A program made the translations under genes and the position numbers. This document shows positions 15,675 through 24,251 of a DNA stretch of 64,000 nt, one piece after another. Numbering within the stretch: the stretch's first letter is position 1; every line of letters begins with the position of its first letter. Origin of the DNA: Streptomyces pyxinae (GTDB lineage Bacteria > Actinomycetota > Actinomycetes > Streptomycetales > Streptomycetaceae); NCBI RefSeq assembly GCF_024756275.1, contig NZ_JANUGQ010000020.1, positions 62,001 through 126,000 on the forward strand, read 5' to 3'. The notes beneath the pieces are model-generated. The model was not told the DNA's origin. It did no database searches and worked only from the letters and a program-made list of their open reading frames with translations.

Positions 15675-16718
15675 CTACTCCGCCTCGGCCAGCGGGTTCA
15701 GCGTCAGCGGCTGGACGTGGCCCTCCAGCATCTCGCCGAGCCCCAGCACGGCGCAGTACTCCGGCCGTTCCGCGATCCGCACCGGCATCGTGGTGGCGTT
15801 CCGCAGCAGCTGGTCCAGGCCGGGCAGCCGGGCGAAGCCGCCGACCATGGTGATGCCGCCGTCGGCCAGATCGGCCACCAGGTCGGGCGGGCAGTCGCGC
15901 AGCACCTTGCCGATGCCGTCGAGCACGGCGGTGAGCGGGGTGTGGATGGCCTGGCGGATGGCGGCGGTGTCCACCAGCACCGAACGCGCCAGCCCGGTCG
16001 CCACGTCCCGGCCGTGGATCTCGGTGGCGGTCGGCCCGGTCGGCTCCAGGCCCGTCCCGTGCAGGGCCAGCTGGAGCGGCCGTACCGCCTGGCTCGGCAG
16101 CATCAGCTCGTGCTGGTGGCGGAGGTACTGGATGACCGCGTGGTCGATGGCGTTGCCGCCCACCGGAATGCGCTCGGCGGTCACGATGGAGCCCAGCGAG
16201 AGCACCGCGATCTGGGTGGTGGCGGCGCCGCAGACCATGATCATGGACGCGGTCGGCTGCTCCACCGGCAGCCCGCAGCCCACGGCCGCCGCGATCAGCG
16301 TGTCCACCAGCTCCACCCGGCGGGCGCCGAGCCCGACCATGGTCTCCACGGTGGCGCGCTGCGCCAGCGGGTCGCTGTCGTGCGGGGTGCAGGCGGCGGC
16401 CCGCAGCAGCGGCTTGCGGCGCAGCTGGCGGCGGAGCTTCTCGCCGAGCAGGCCGCGCAGCATCCGCTGGGCCAGCTCCACGTCGACGACGGTGCCGCCG
16501 GTCACCGGGCGCGCCACCCGGATGTATTCGGGGGTGCGGCCGGTCATCTTCTCCGCGAACTCCCCGACGGCGATGAGCGAGCCGGTACGCGTATTGACGG
16601 CGACGACGCTCGGCTCGTCCACGACGAGGCCGGACCCCTTGATGAACACCCGGGTCCTGGCGGCGCCCAGGTCGACGGCGACATGGCAGCGGCGCAACTG
16701 GTCGAGACTGACGGTCAC
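15675..16718 (-). CDS. mbl: MreB-like protein (Mbl type) with altered nucleotide motifs
   Basis: Actin-fold protein of 347 aa. In Streptomyces, MreB and Mbl act mainly in aerial hyphae and spore wall synthesis. Visible family segments are CHVAVDLGAARTRVFIKG (phosphate 1; MreB has DLGTANT), GLVVDEPSVVAVN, VTGGTVVDVELAQRML, and IMVCGAATTQIAVLSLG (phosphate 2; MreB has DIGGGTTE). Loss of the Asp in phosphate 2 and of the T/N in phosphate 1 suggests weakened ATP hydrolysis. GTG at 16718 has GGGAGG eight bases upstream, so longer upstream frames are ignored. It is separate from any mreBCD cluster. Confidence 0.85.
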   Translation of the reverse strand: MTVSLDQLRRCHVAVDLGAARTRVFIKGSGLVVDEPSVVAVNTRTGSLIAVGEFAEKMTGRTPEYIRVARPVTGGTVVDVELAQRMLRGLLGEKLRRQLRRKPLLRAAACTPHDSDPLAQRATVETMVGLGARRVELVDTLIAAAVGCGLPVEQPTASMIMVCGAATTQIAVLSLGSIVTAERIPVGGNAIDHAVIQYLRHQHELMLPSQAVRPLQLALHGTGLEPTGPTATEIHGRDVATGLARSVLVDTAAIRQAIHTPLTAVLDGIGKVLRDCPPDLVADLADGGITMVGGFARLPGLDQLLRNATTMPVRIAERPEYCAVLGLGEMLEGHVQPLTLNPLAEAE

Positions 16719-16892
16719 GGTGCGGTCCTCCCGAGAGCGATACGTGCTTCGCATCGTCCGGGCGGTGTCCGCGCCCCGCGCGCTGGGCTGAGCCGGTCGG
16801 GGTGACCCGGGAGGCGTCGGGGTGACAGCGTCCCGCCGGGCGTGCCGCACCGGGCGGAACGGCCCCTGCCGTGCTAGGAGCCTGATGCCCCG

Positions 16893-17495
16893 TCAGTCCA
16901 GGCGCTGGAGGAGTCCCCAGGTGAACTCCGCCACCCGGGGCTCCTCGCCGGGCGGGGTGAAGGCGAGCCGCCGGCGGGTGGGCGCACTGCCCTCCAGTGG
17001 CCGGGCGGGCGGAAAGGCGCGGGCGACCTCGTCCACGGTGCAGGCCCAGGGGCGCAGATCGGCCGCCGTCCGCAGCGCGGGTCCGGCCGCCCCGGGCGCC
17101 CGGACCAGCCACTCGTTCCAGACCGCGCCGCCGGGCCCGGCCAGCACCTCGAAGCGCAGGTCGGGCCAGAGCGGTACGGGCCACAGCAGCGCGTCGCACT
17201 CCAGATCGCCGATGGTCCGGGGGGTACGGGACTCGGGCTCGCCCAGCACCGAGCGGTACCGGGCCAGGGCACCGCGCCCGCGCGGCGAGCGGACCATCGC
17301 CTGCCAGCGGCGGTTGGCCTCGCGCATCTCCGCGAGCGGGGCATCGAGCTCCCGGCGGGCGTCCTCGACCAGTCCGGGCTGGAAGTCGGCCATCCGGCGC
17401 AGCAGCACCAGCTGGAAGTCACGCACCCCGAAGGGCGCCGGGGGCCCGCCGGCGGACCGGCCGGGGGGTGGCGGTACGGCGTTCATGGGGGACAT
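16893..17495 (-). CDS. Conserved hypothetical protein (200 aa)
   Basis: Soluble protein with no motif I recognise. After a Pro-rich start (MSPMNAVPPPPG) it has a helical charged segment (VLLRRMADFQPGLVEDARREL) and a C-terminal half rich in Trp and Pro (CDALLWPVPLWPDLRFEVLAG, GAVWNEWLVRAPG). It may start at ATG 17495 or 17486. It lies between the Mbl gene and the zinc-ribbon membrane protein gene, which it faces divergently. Codon usage is normal for the genome. Confidence 0.7.
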   Translation of the reverse strand: MSPMNAVPPPPGRSAGGPPAPFGVRDFQLVLLRRMADFQPGLVEDARRELDAPLAEMREANRRWQAMVRSPRGRGALARYRSVLGEPESRTPRTIGDLECDALLWPVPLWPDLRFEVLAGPGGAVWNEWLVRAPGAAGPALRTAADLRPWACTVDEVARAFPPARPLEGSAPTRRRLAFTPPGEEPRVAEFTWGLLQRLD

Positions 17496-17692
17496 CCTGT
17501 CCTGCTGCCCGGTACGAGCGGGCGCACCGGGTCCCGTCCGGGTGCACCACCGCCCGGCGCGCGCGGGCGCGCCGGGTCCGGTCCTGAGGAGGCGGGTGCG
17601 AGCGGGCGCGCCGAGCCGGACGGCGGTTCACACAAGATCTCCACAGCCACATCTGTCCCAGGAGTCACAGGGCCGCATACTCTTCGGGCGCC

Positions 17693-18757
17693 ATGGACTA
17701 CTGCCACCGGTGCCGGCGGCACCTCAACGGAGCCCTCGCCTGCGCCGGCTGCGGTACGCCCGCCGAGGTGCTGCGCCAGGGTGCCCCGCACCCGTACGGA
17801 CCGGTGCCCGAGCCCGGCCCGACGAGCCTCGTGAGCCCGGCGAGCCCCGTGGATTCCGTGCGGTCGTACGGCTCCGAGCCCGGCCCCCGGGGACCCGGCG
17901 GCCCCGGCGTACCGGACCGGCCGGACCACCGGCACCCGGCCCATGAGGACCGCCGGCACTCCGCCCACGAGCCGGACCGGCATCCGGCCCGTGAACCGGG
18001 CGACCGGCCGGACGACCGGCATCCGGTCTACGAGCTGGACCGGCCGCTGGGCCGGGGCGCCGAGCCGGCCCGGCCCGGCAGGGGCACCGGTCGGGCGGCC
18101 GCCCGGCGGGGTGCGTCCCGGTCGTCCGGTCGCCGCGCCCGCAGCCGCCGGGGCCGCCGGGCGGTCACCGGGGTGGCCGCGCTGGTCCTGGCGGCCGGGC
18201 TGCTGGGCCTGGCCGAGCTGGCGTGGGAGCACCCGGGCGAGGACGGTGCGGCCGTCGCCGTACAGCAGGAGGACGCCGCCCCGCCCGGACCGGCCCCCGA
18301 GCCCACGGCCGATCTGGACCGGGCGGCCGTGCCCGCCCCGGTGGACCGGCCGATCGCCATCACCTCCCGCGTCCCGGCGGGGGAGCGCCCGGAGGACGGG
18401 AGCGGCCCCGATGACGGCGCCTCCGCCGGTGCCGGGCCGAGCGACGCGGCGGACGGACCGGGCGCGGCACCGGACGGTCCCGGGGGCGGCCCGGCGGACG
18501 GGCCCCCCGGCGACCGGCCGGGCGGCGGGCTCTCCGCCCCGGCCCCGCGCCCCACGGACGCCCGGCCGGACCCGGAGGCGCCGGCCCCCGGCGACTCCGG
18601 CGGCCCGGGCACGCCCGGCGGACCCGGCGCGCCCGGCGACGAGGACGCCCCCACCCGGCCCACCACGCCCCCGGCCGCCTCCTCGCCCCCCGGCCGGCCG
18701 GCGCCGGAACCCGCCCCGTCCGAGACCTGCGACTGGTTCCTCTGGATGTGCCTCTGA
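17693..18757 (+). CDS. Zinc-ribbon, single-pass membrane protein with Pro-rich tail (354 aa)
   Basis: Starts MDYCHRCRRHLNGALACAGCG, two CxxC pairs forming a zinc ribbon. A charged, His/Arg/Asp-rich linker follows, with repeats of the DRHPAHEP kind, then one transmembrane helix (about residues 158-177, VTGVAALVLAAGLLGLAELA). The outer part is a long Pro/Gly/Asp-rich segment ending CDWFLWMCL, whose two Cys could form a disulfide or anchor. Inside-to-outside layout suggests an envelope-associated regulator or scaffold. No enzyme domain is seen. Function unknown. Confidence 0.7.
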   Translation: MDYCHRCRRHLNGALACAGCGTPAEVLRQGAPHPYGPVPEPGPTSLVSPASPVDSVRSYGSEPGPRGPGGPGVPDRPDHRHPAHEDRRHSAHEPDRHPAREPGDRPDDRHPVYELDRPLGRGAEPARPGRGTGRAAARRGASRSSGRRARSRRGRRAVTGVAALVLAAGLLGLAELAWEHPGEDGAAVAVQQEDAAPPGPAPEPTADLDRAAVPAPVDRPIAITSRVPAGERPEDGSGPDDGASAGAGPSDAADGPGAAPDGPGGGPADGPPGDRPGGGLSAPAPRPTDARPDPEAPAPGDSGGPGTPGGPGAPGDEDAPTRPTTPPAASSPPGRPAPEPAPSETCDWFLWMCL

Positions 18758-18872
18758 GGGGTGGTCCGCGGGGACGGCGCGGCGGGTCGGCGTACGGGAA
18801 CGGCCTACCGGACCGCGTCCCGGGGTGGCGTACCGGGACGGCGCACAGCAGGGGGACACCGGACCGGGCGGG

Positions 18873-19334
18873 TCAGAGCTCCGCGCCCAGCATCCGCCGC
18901 AGCAGGTCCCGCAGGGTGGTCCGGTCGGCGTCCGAGAGGGTGGCCAGCGGCTCACGGGCGAAGTCCAGCGCCTCCCGCAGCCGGGCGGCGGTGGCCCGGC
19001 CCTCGTCGGTCACGGCCGCCAGCTTCACCCGGCGGTCGCCCGGGTCCGGGCGGCGCTCCACCAGGCCCCGGGCCTCCAGCCGGTCCACGATCCCGGTGAC
19101 GTTCGACGGCTCGCAGCGCAGCGCCCCGGCCAGCCGCCGCATGGGCAGCGGGTCCAGCGCCAGCAGCCCCAGCACCCGGGCCTGGGCGCCGGTCAGGGAG
19201 TGCCGGGCGGCGGCCTCCTCGTACTCCTGGTGGTAGCGGACCACCACATCGCCGATGAGCGCGATCACCTCGCGGGTGAGCGGATCGGCGCGCCTGCTGC
19301 GCGGGGACGGGCCCGGGCCCGCTGAAGACGACAT
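18873..19334 (-). CDS. MarR-family transcriptional regulator (153 aa)
   Basis: Winged-helix regulator: LTGAQARVLGLLAL, MRRLAGALRCEPSNVTGIVDRLEARGLVERRPDPGDRRVKLAAVT covers helix-turn-helix and the DxRxxxxxLT wing. No reactive Cys like OhrR; the single Cys (LRCEPS) is in the recognition region. It is divergent from an NADP-dependent oxidoreductase gene, so it very probably represses that gene in answer to a small phenolic or quinone-like ligand. Confidence 0.88.
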   Translation of the reverse strand: MSSSAGPGPSPRSRRADPLTREVIALIGDVVVRYHQEYEEAAARHSLTGAQARVLGLLALDPLPMRRLAGALRCEPSNVTGIVDRLEARGLVERRPDPGDRRVKLAAVTDEGRATAARLREALDFAREPLATLSDADRTTLRDLLRRMLGAEL

Positions 19335-19350
19335 GGCACCAGGGTACCCA

Positions 19351-19425
19351 GTTGCTTGACATCATGAAATATCCAGCTGCATGGTGGTTGCAGACGCTGA
19401 ACTTACAGATGCTGAATATTCTGCG
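19351..19425. promoter_or_regulatory. AT-richer divergent control region with GCTG-ATATT motifs
   Basis: Between the MarR gene and the oxidoreductase the sequence turns AT-richer. AAATATCCAGC (19367-19377) and GCTGAATATT (19411-19420) form an inverted pair, with a related GCTGAACTT between them. TTGACA at 19356-19361 is a candidate -35 for the plus strand. Likely MarR operator region. Confidence 0.45.
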
Positions 19426-19522
19426 TCCTGCATCACATGAGCGTCCGACGCATGTGTCCGGTGTGCCGCGGGTACCCCGGGAGCTGCCGGACGCCCGTTC
19501 CTACGCCGAGGAGGCCCGCACC

Positions 19523-20554
19523 ATGTCCGCTCTTCCCCAGTCCGCCCGGGAGTGGCACCTGATCGCCCGTCCGCAGGGCTGGCCGAAGCCCGAGGACTTC
19601 GCCCTGCGCGAGGTGCCGGTGGCGGAGCCGGGCGAGGGCCGGATCCTCGTCCGCAACCGGTACTTCTCGGTCGACCCGTACATGCGCGGCCGGATGAACG
19701 ACGTCAAGTCCTACGCTCCCCCGTTCGAGCTCGACCGGCCCATGGACGGCGGCGCGGTCGGTGAGGTGGTCGCCTCCAACGCCGAGGGCTTCGCCGTCGG
19801 TGACGAGGTGCTGCACCGGCTCGGCTGGCGGGAGTACGCCGAGGTGGAGGCCGCCCATGCCGCCAAGGTGGACTCGTCGGTCGCCCCGCTCACCACGTAC
19901 CTCGGCGTCCTCGGGATGCCGGGGCTCACCGCCTACGCCGGGCTCTTCGAGGTCGCCTCCTTCAAGGAGGGCGACGCCGTCTTCGTCTCCGGCGCGGCCG
20001 GCGCGGTCGGCAGCCAGGTCGGCCAGATGGCCCGGCTCCGGGGCGCCTCCCGGGTCATCGGCTCGGCGGGCTCCGACGAGAAGGTCCGGCTGCTCACCGA
20101 GGAGTACGGCTTCGACGCCGCCTTCAACTACAAGAAGGGCCCGGTCGCCGAGCAGCTGAAGGAGGCGGCGCCGGACGGCATCGACGTCTACTTCGACAAC
20201 GTCGGCGGCGACCACCTGGAGGCCGCGATCTCCTCCTTCAACGTCCATGGCCGCGCCACCATCTGCGGCATGATCGCCCAGTACAACGCCACCGAGCCGA
20301 CCCCCGCCCCGCGCAATCTGGCGCTGGTCATCGGCAAGCGGCTGCGGCTCCAGGGCATGCTGGTCGCCGACCACAACGCGCTCCGGCCGGAGTTCGTCCG
20401 CGAGGTGTCCGGCTGGCTGCGGTCCGGCGAGCTGAAGTACCAGGAGACCGTGGTGGAGGGCGTGGAGCGCGGCGTGGACGCCTTCCTCGGCCTGCTGCGC
20501 GGCGACAACACCGGAAAGATGCTCGTCTCGCTCGACGGCGCGGCCGGCGAGTAA
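19523..20554 (+). CDS. NADP-dependent oxidoreductase, MDR family (LTB4/curcumin reductase type)
   Basis: Zinc-free medium-chain reductase, 343 aa, which reduces the C=C bond of enones with NADPH. It starts MSALPQSAREWHLIARPQGWP and shows YFSVDPYMRGRM, MPGLTAYAGLFEV, nucleotide loop VSGAAGAVGSQVGQMARLRG and YFDNVGGDHLEAA. The ATG at 19523 lies behind GAGGAGG. Probably induced by its substrate through the divergent MarR regulator. Detoxification of reactive aldehydes or quinones is the usual role. Confidence 0.9.
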   Translation: MSALPQSAREWHLIARPQGWPKPEDFALREVPVAEPGEGRILVRNRYFSVDPYMRGRMNDVKSYAPPFELDRPMDGGAVGEVVASNAEGFAVGDEVLHRLGWREYAEVEAAHAAKVDSSVAPLTTYLGVLGMPGLTAYAGLFEVASFKEGDAVFVSGAAGAVGSQVGQMARLRGASRVIGSAGSDEKVRLLTEEYGFDAAFNYKKGPVAEQLKEAAPDGIDVYFDNVGGDHLEAAISSFNVHGRATICGMIAQYNATEPTPAPRNLALVIGKRLRLQGMLVADHNALRPEFVREVSGWLRSGELKYQETVVEGVERGVDAFLGLLRGDNTGKMLVSLDGAAGE

Positions 20555-20722
20555 CCGGCGGTCAACGGGTGACCGGGCGGCCGGCGGACCGGAGTGTGAG
20601 GTGCCGGAGCGGCCTGCGGACCGGAGCAGGGGGTGGGCCGGCGGGCGGGGCGCCGCTAGGCTCGCCCCAGTCCGCCGCGATCACGGGCGCGAGTCGCGGC
20701 GCCACCGAGGAGGCAGCACTCC

Positions 20723-21154
20723 ATGTCCATCCAGCAGTCCGATGTCCTCTACACCGCCGTCGCCACCGCCGAGAACGGCCGGGACGGCCGGGTCGCCACG
20801 GACGACGGCAGGCTCGATGTCGTCGTCAACCCGCCGAAGGAGATGGGCGGTTCCGGTGCCGGGACCAACCCCGAGCAGCTCTTCGCGGCCGGCTACAGCG
20901 CCTGCTTCCAGGGCGCGCTCGCCGTGGTCGCCCGCCAGGAGAACGCCGACATCACCGGCTCGACGGTCACCGCCGAGGTCGGGATAGGCAAGAACGACGA
21001 GGGCTTCGGCCTCCTCGTCCGCATCTCCGCCAAGCTCCCGAACGTCGACCCCGCCACCGCCCGGGAGCTGATCGAGAAGGCCCACCAGGTCTGCCCGTAC
21101 TCCCGGGCGACCCGGGGGAACATCACGGTCGAGCTGGCCGCCCCGACGGCCTGA
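20723..21154 (+). CDS. ohr: Organic hydroperoxide resistance protein Ohr (copy 2)
   Basis: Second OsmC/Ohr peroxidase in this window, 143 aa: DVLYTAVATAENGRDG, GTNPEQLFAAGYSACFQGAL with the peroxidatic Cys, and QVCPYSRATRGN with the second Cys. The ribosome site GAGGAGG is ideal. No OhrR gene or clear OhrR operator adjoins, so regulation must differ from copy 1. Both catalytic Cys are kept, so it should be active. Confidence 0.92.
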   Translation: MSIQQSDVLYTAVATAENGRDGRVATDDGRLDVVVNPPKEMGGSGAGTNPEQLFAAGYSACFQGALAVVARQENADITGSTVTAEVGIGKNDEGFGLLVRISAKLPNVDPATARELIEKAHQVCPYSRATRGNITVELAAPTA

Positions 21155-21372
21155 CCGCCGCCCGGCCGGCCGGGTCGCACGCCCGGCACGTGCCACGTAC
21201 GGCCTGACCGCCGCCCGGTTGACCGGGCCGCACGCCTGTCGTGTGCCCGGTCGGCCCGGCGCCCGGCCCGTACGACCGCCCGGCGCCCGGTACGACCGGT
21301 CCTCCGGTCCCCGGCACGCAGGGCCGAAGGCCGCACCCGGGCCTCCGGCACCGACCGGCCTCCGCCACATAC
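21155..21372. repeat. Direct duplication of about 50 bp in convergent gap
   Basis: The stretch GGCCTGACCGCCGCCCGG... occurs at 21150-21200 and again at 21201-21250 with changes, then decays into CCCGGCCCGTACGACC repeats. Nothing coding is seen in this 218-bp stretch. Confidence 0.5.
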
Positions 21373-21417
21373 GGCCGAGGGGCCGCATCCCGTACTCCGG
21401 GGTGCGGCCCCTCGGCC
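21373..21417. terminator. Bidirectional terminator between ohr copy 2 and the serine hydrolase
   Basis: 19-bp inverted repeat (21373-21391 with 21399-21417, arm GGCCGAGGGGCCGCATCCC, one G:T pair) with a seven-base loop, placed between converging genes. Confidence 0.8.
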
Positions 21418-21509
21418 CGTCGTGCGCACCGGGCGCCTGCGCCCTCCGGGCGCCCGGTGCGCCCTCCCCGCCTTCCTCGCGAGGCCCTCAGGCCGCCGGG
21501 CAGGCGGGG

Positions 21510-22739
21510 TCAGCCCGCGAGCGCCGCCGAGTGCACCGCCCGCAGCAGCCGCTCGTTCTCCGGCGCCGCGCCGCCCGGGTAGGCGTACCGGCGGCGGGTG
21601 TAGCCGTACGCCAGCCCCGCCCGGGGGTCGGCCAGCGCCTGCGACCCCGCCGCGCCGCCGTGCCCGAACGAGCCGGCGCCCAGCCAGGGGTAGTCGTGCG
21701 AGCTGCTCCGGAAGCCGAGCGCGAACACGTCCTGCTCGCCGTGGACCAGGTCCGGACCGATCGAGTGCGGCTGCGCGAACTCGGCGGCCGTCTCCGGTCG
21801 CAGCAGCGCCTCCCGGTCGCCGAGCACCCCGGTCGCCGCCGCGTACAGCCCGGCGAGCCCGCGCGCCGAGGCCACCCCGCCGAACGAGGCCGAGCCCCGG
21901 GCGCGCACCGCACGGGAGTTGAGCAGTGCCTCGATGTCGGTGGGCGGTACCGCGTTCCGGTTGTAGGTGATCGCGGCCAGGGTCGCCGGACCGTCCGGGA
22001 CCGCCGCCAGCTCGGCCCGCTGCTCCGGGGTCGGCTCCATCGGCAGCACCGACCGGTAGCGCGGCTCGTGCTCCTCGGGCAGCCCCAGGAAGAAGTCGAG
22101 GCCGTACGGGGCCCGGATCCGCTCCTCGTACACCTCCTGGAGCGTCCGGCCTGTCACCCGGAACACCACCTCGCCGGTGAGGGCACCGATCACGAAGGCG
22201 TGGTAACCGAAGCCGGCGCCCGGCCGCCAGAACGGTCGCTGGTCCGCCAGCCGCGCGGCGACCGCCCGGTCATCGGCCAGCTCCGCGGGCGTGAACCCGC
22301 CGTCCACGCCCACCACTCCGGCCTGGTGGGCCAGCAACTGCCGCAGGGTGATCGCACCCTTGCCGCGCGCCGCGAACTCGGGCCAGTAGCCGGCCACCGG
22401 GCGGTCCAGCTCCAGCGCCCGTTCCTGGACCAGCAGCGCCACGGCCAGATGGGCGGCGCCCTTGGTGGAGGAGTAGACGGCGAACAGCGTGTCGGGGCCG
22501 GTCGCCGGGCCCGCCCACAGATCGACCACCTTCCGGCCCCGGACATACGCGGCGAGCTGGCCCGCGTAGTCCGGGCGCTCCTCCCGCACCACGGCGGCGA
22601 ACTCCTCCCGTACCGCCTCGAAGCCCGCGGCCACGGTGCCCCGCACCCGCCGCCGCCCGTCCCCCGCCGCGCCCACTGCCTCAGTCGCCCCGACTGCCCC
22701 GGCCGCGCCCGCCGTCCCGGCCGTCCGCTGTTCCGCCAT
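21510..22739 (-). CDS. Serine beta-lactamase-fold hydrolase/esterase (409 aa)
   Basis: Class C beta-lactamase/EstB-type fold. After an Ala/Gly-rich leader the protein has TLFAVYSSTKGAAHLAVALL with the nucleophile motif SSTK (SxxK) near residue 90, and GFGYHAFVIGALTGEV as the YxN/S-like second motif. GHGGAAGSQALADPRAGLAYGY near the C-terminus is the HGG third motif. No signal peptide, so probably cytoplasmic. Streptomyces carry many such esterases; substrate unknown. Confidence 0.85.
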   Translation of the reverse strand: MAEQRTAGTAGAAGAVGATEAVGAAGDGRRRVRGTVAAGFEAVREEFAAVVREERPDYAGQLAAYVRGRKVVDLWAGPATGPDTLFAVYSSTKGAAHLAVALLVQERALELDRPVAGYWPEFAARGKGAITLRQLLAHQAGVVGVDGGFTPAELADDRAVAARLADQRPFWRPGAGFGYHAFVIGALTGEVVFRVTGRTLQEVYEERIRAPYGLDFFLGLPEEHEPRYRSVLPMEPTPEQRAELAAVPDGPATLAAITYNRNAVPPTDIEALLNSRAVRARGSASFGGVASARGLAGLYAAATGVLGDREALLRPETAAEFAQPHSIGPDLVHGEQDVFALGFRSSSHDYPWLGAGSFGHGGAAGSQALADPRAGLAYGYTRRRYAYPGGAAPENERLLRAVHSAALAG

Positions 22740-22883
22740 GACCGCACTCTCCCCGTCGCATGGATGATCTTGTAGTGATCAGTCCAGCACGGCGGCGGAC
22801 CGGGGATATTCCCCGGACCGGAGCCGACGGACGCGGTCGGCCGGGACCGCCTTTGCCGTGTACACGGCCGATAAGGTGCCCCC

Positions 22884-23735
22884 ATGCGCGATTTCGGGGC
22901 GGGGTTCGGGTATCTGCTGAAGGGCCAGCGGTGGGTGGGCCGGCACGGCCGTCAGCTGGGGATCGGGCTGCTGCCCGGGCTGATCACCCTGGTGCTGTAC
23001 GCGGGCGCCCTGGTGGGGCTGGCGTACGGGGCGGACGACCTGGCCGGCTGGGCGACGCCGTTCGCCGACGACTGGTCCTCGCCCTGGCTGGGCGCCTTCC
23101 GGGGCTTCCTCACCGCCCTGCTCTTCGTCCTCGGCCTGTTCCTGGCGGTCGTCACCTTCACCGCCGTCACCCTGCTGATCGGCCAGCCCTTCTACGAGTC
23201 ACTCTCCGAGGCGGTCGACCGGAGCGAGGGCGGCGCGGTGCCCGAGTCGGGGCTGCCGCTCTGGCGGGAGCTGTGGGTCTCGGCCCGGGACAGCGTCCGG
23301 GTGCTGCTGCGGGTGGCGCTCTACGGGGTGCTGCTCTTCGCGCTCGGTTTTCTGCCGGTGGTCGGGCAGACCGTGGTGCCGGTGCTCGGCTTCTGCGTCT
23401 CCGGCTTCTTCCTGGCCGAGGAGCTGACGGCGGTGGCGCTCCAGCGCCGGGACGTGGAGTTCAAGGAGCGGCTCGCCCTGCTGCGGAGCCGGCGGATGCT
23501 GGCGCTGGGCTTCGGCGTCCCGCTGGCCCTGGCCTTCCTGGTGCCGTTCGTCGCTGTCTTCCTGATGCCGGGCGCGGTGGCGGGTGCCACCCTGCTCGTC
23601 CGCGACCTGGACCGGGCGGGCGCGGACCCGGCGGACGCCGGACCAGGGAAGACCCCGGACACCGGGTCCGGGGCGCCCGGGGCGGGTACGACTCCGGCGC
23701 CCGGGCCGGGGTGGGGCGAGGATCTGCCCCGCTGA
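22884..23735 (+). CDS. EI24/CysZ-like integral membrane protein (283 aa)
   Basis: PF07264-type (EI24) membrane protein with four to six hydrophobic segments: GIGLLPGLITLVLYAGALVG, FLTALLFVLGLFLAVVTFTA, VLLRVALYGVLLFALGFLP, and FGVPLALAFLVPFVAVFLMP. LIGQPFYESLSEAV is a family landmark, as is FFLAEELTAVALQRRD. Family members include sulfate importer CysZ; no sulfur genes are nearby. The ATG at 22884 opens MRDFGAGFGYLLKGQRW. The last 40 residues are a Pro/Gly-rich tail. Confidence 0.82.
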   Translation: MRDFGAGFGYLLKGQRWVGRHGRQLGIGLLPGLITLVLYAGALVGLAYGADDLAGWATPFADDWSSPWLGAFRGFLTALLFVLGLFLAVVTFTAVTLLIGQPFYESLSEAVDRSEGGAVPESGLPLWRELWVSARDSVRVLLRVALYGVLLFALGFLPVVGQTVVPVLGFCVSGFFLAEELTAVALQRRDVEFKERLALLRSRRMLALGFGVPLALAFLVPFVAVFLMPGAVAGATLLVRDLDRAGADPADAGPGKTPDTGSGAPGAGTTPAPGPGWGEDLPR

Positions 23736-23772
23736 CCGGGGGCTCCGGCCCTCGCCCCGCCCGTACGGCCGG

Positions 23773-24075
23773 CTAGGGGGTGGCGGGTGCGGCGGTGGCC
23801 GTCGCGCTGGCGTCCTCCGAGGCCTGGCTGATGGTCGACCAGAGCAGCAGGGCCGCCGTGCCGACGACCTGGCCCACCGGCTCGCCGAAGGTGTACAGGA
23901 CGCCGGCGGCCGTGCCCAGCGGGTCGACGGCCGCGCCCAGCGGGTCGTCGGTGACGGACAGGGGAGCGGATGCCGGGGCGGCGCTCGCCTCGGTGGCGGA
24001 GAGGGCCAGCAGACCGGCGGCGGCCATCGCGGCGACGGCGATCCGCCGGCGGCGGGTCATGCGGTGCGGAGACAT
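23773..24075 (-). CDS. Small secreted protein (100 aa)
   Basis: Starts MSPHRMTRRRRIAVAAMAAAG, then LLALSATEASA and AP: a signal peptide cut near residue 32. The mature part is about 65 residues (SVTDDPLGAAVDPLGTAAGV, then EPVGQVVGTAALLLWSTIS), with a DPLG repeat and a hydrophobic patch. GGAG lies just before the ATG. No Cys. Resembles small cell-wall-associated proteins of Streptomyces but no family assigned. Confidence 0.65.
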   Translation of the reverse strand: MSPHRMTRRRRIAVAAMAAAGLLALSATEASAAPASAPLSVTDDPLGAAVDPLGTAAGVLYTFGEPVGQVVGTAALLLWSTISQASEDASATATAAPATP

Positions 24076-24251
24076 GGGGGCTCCAGTCGTGTGTGACGGG
24101 GTTCCGACACCGCGTGAACGAGGCCGGGCCGTACGGGACACTCCGGACGCGTCCGTTCCGGGGGCCCCGCCCCCTGTACGGGCCCCCGGACCCCGTCCCT
24201 GTACGGGTTCCCCGCGCCCGCCCCGTACGGCTCGCGGGGCGGGCGCGGGCT

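Noticed and set aside
13215..16805. Very long plus-strand open frame over matB and mbl
   Set aside because: Antisense shadow due to high GC third positions; composition (Arg/Gly/His/Pro runs) is not protein-like and the minus strand holds recognised genes.
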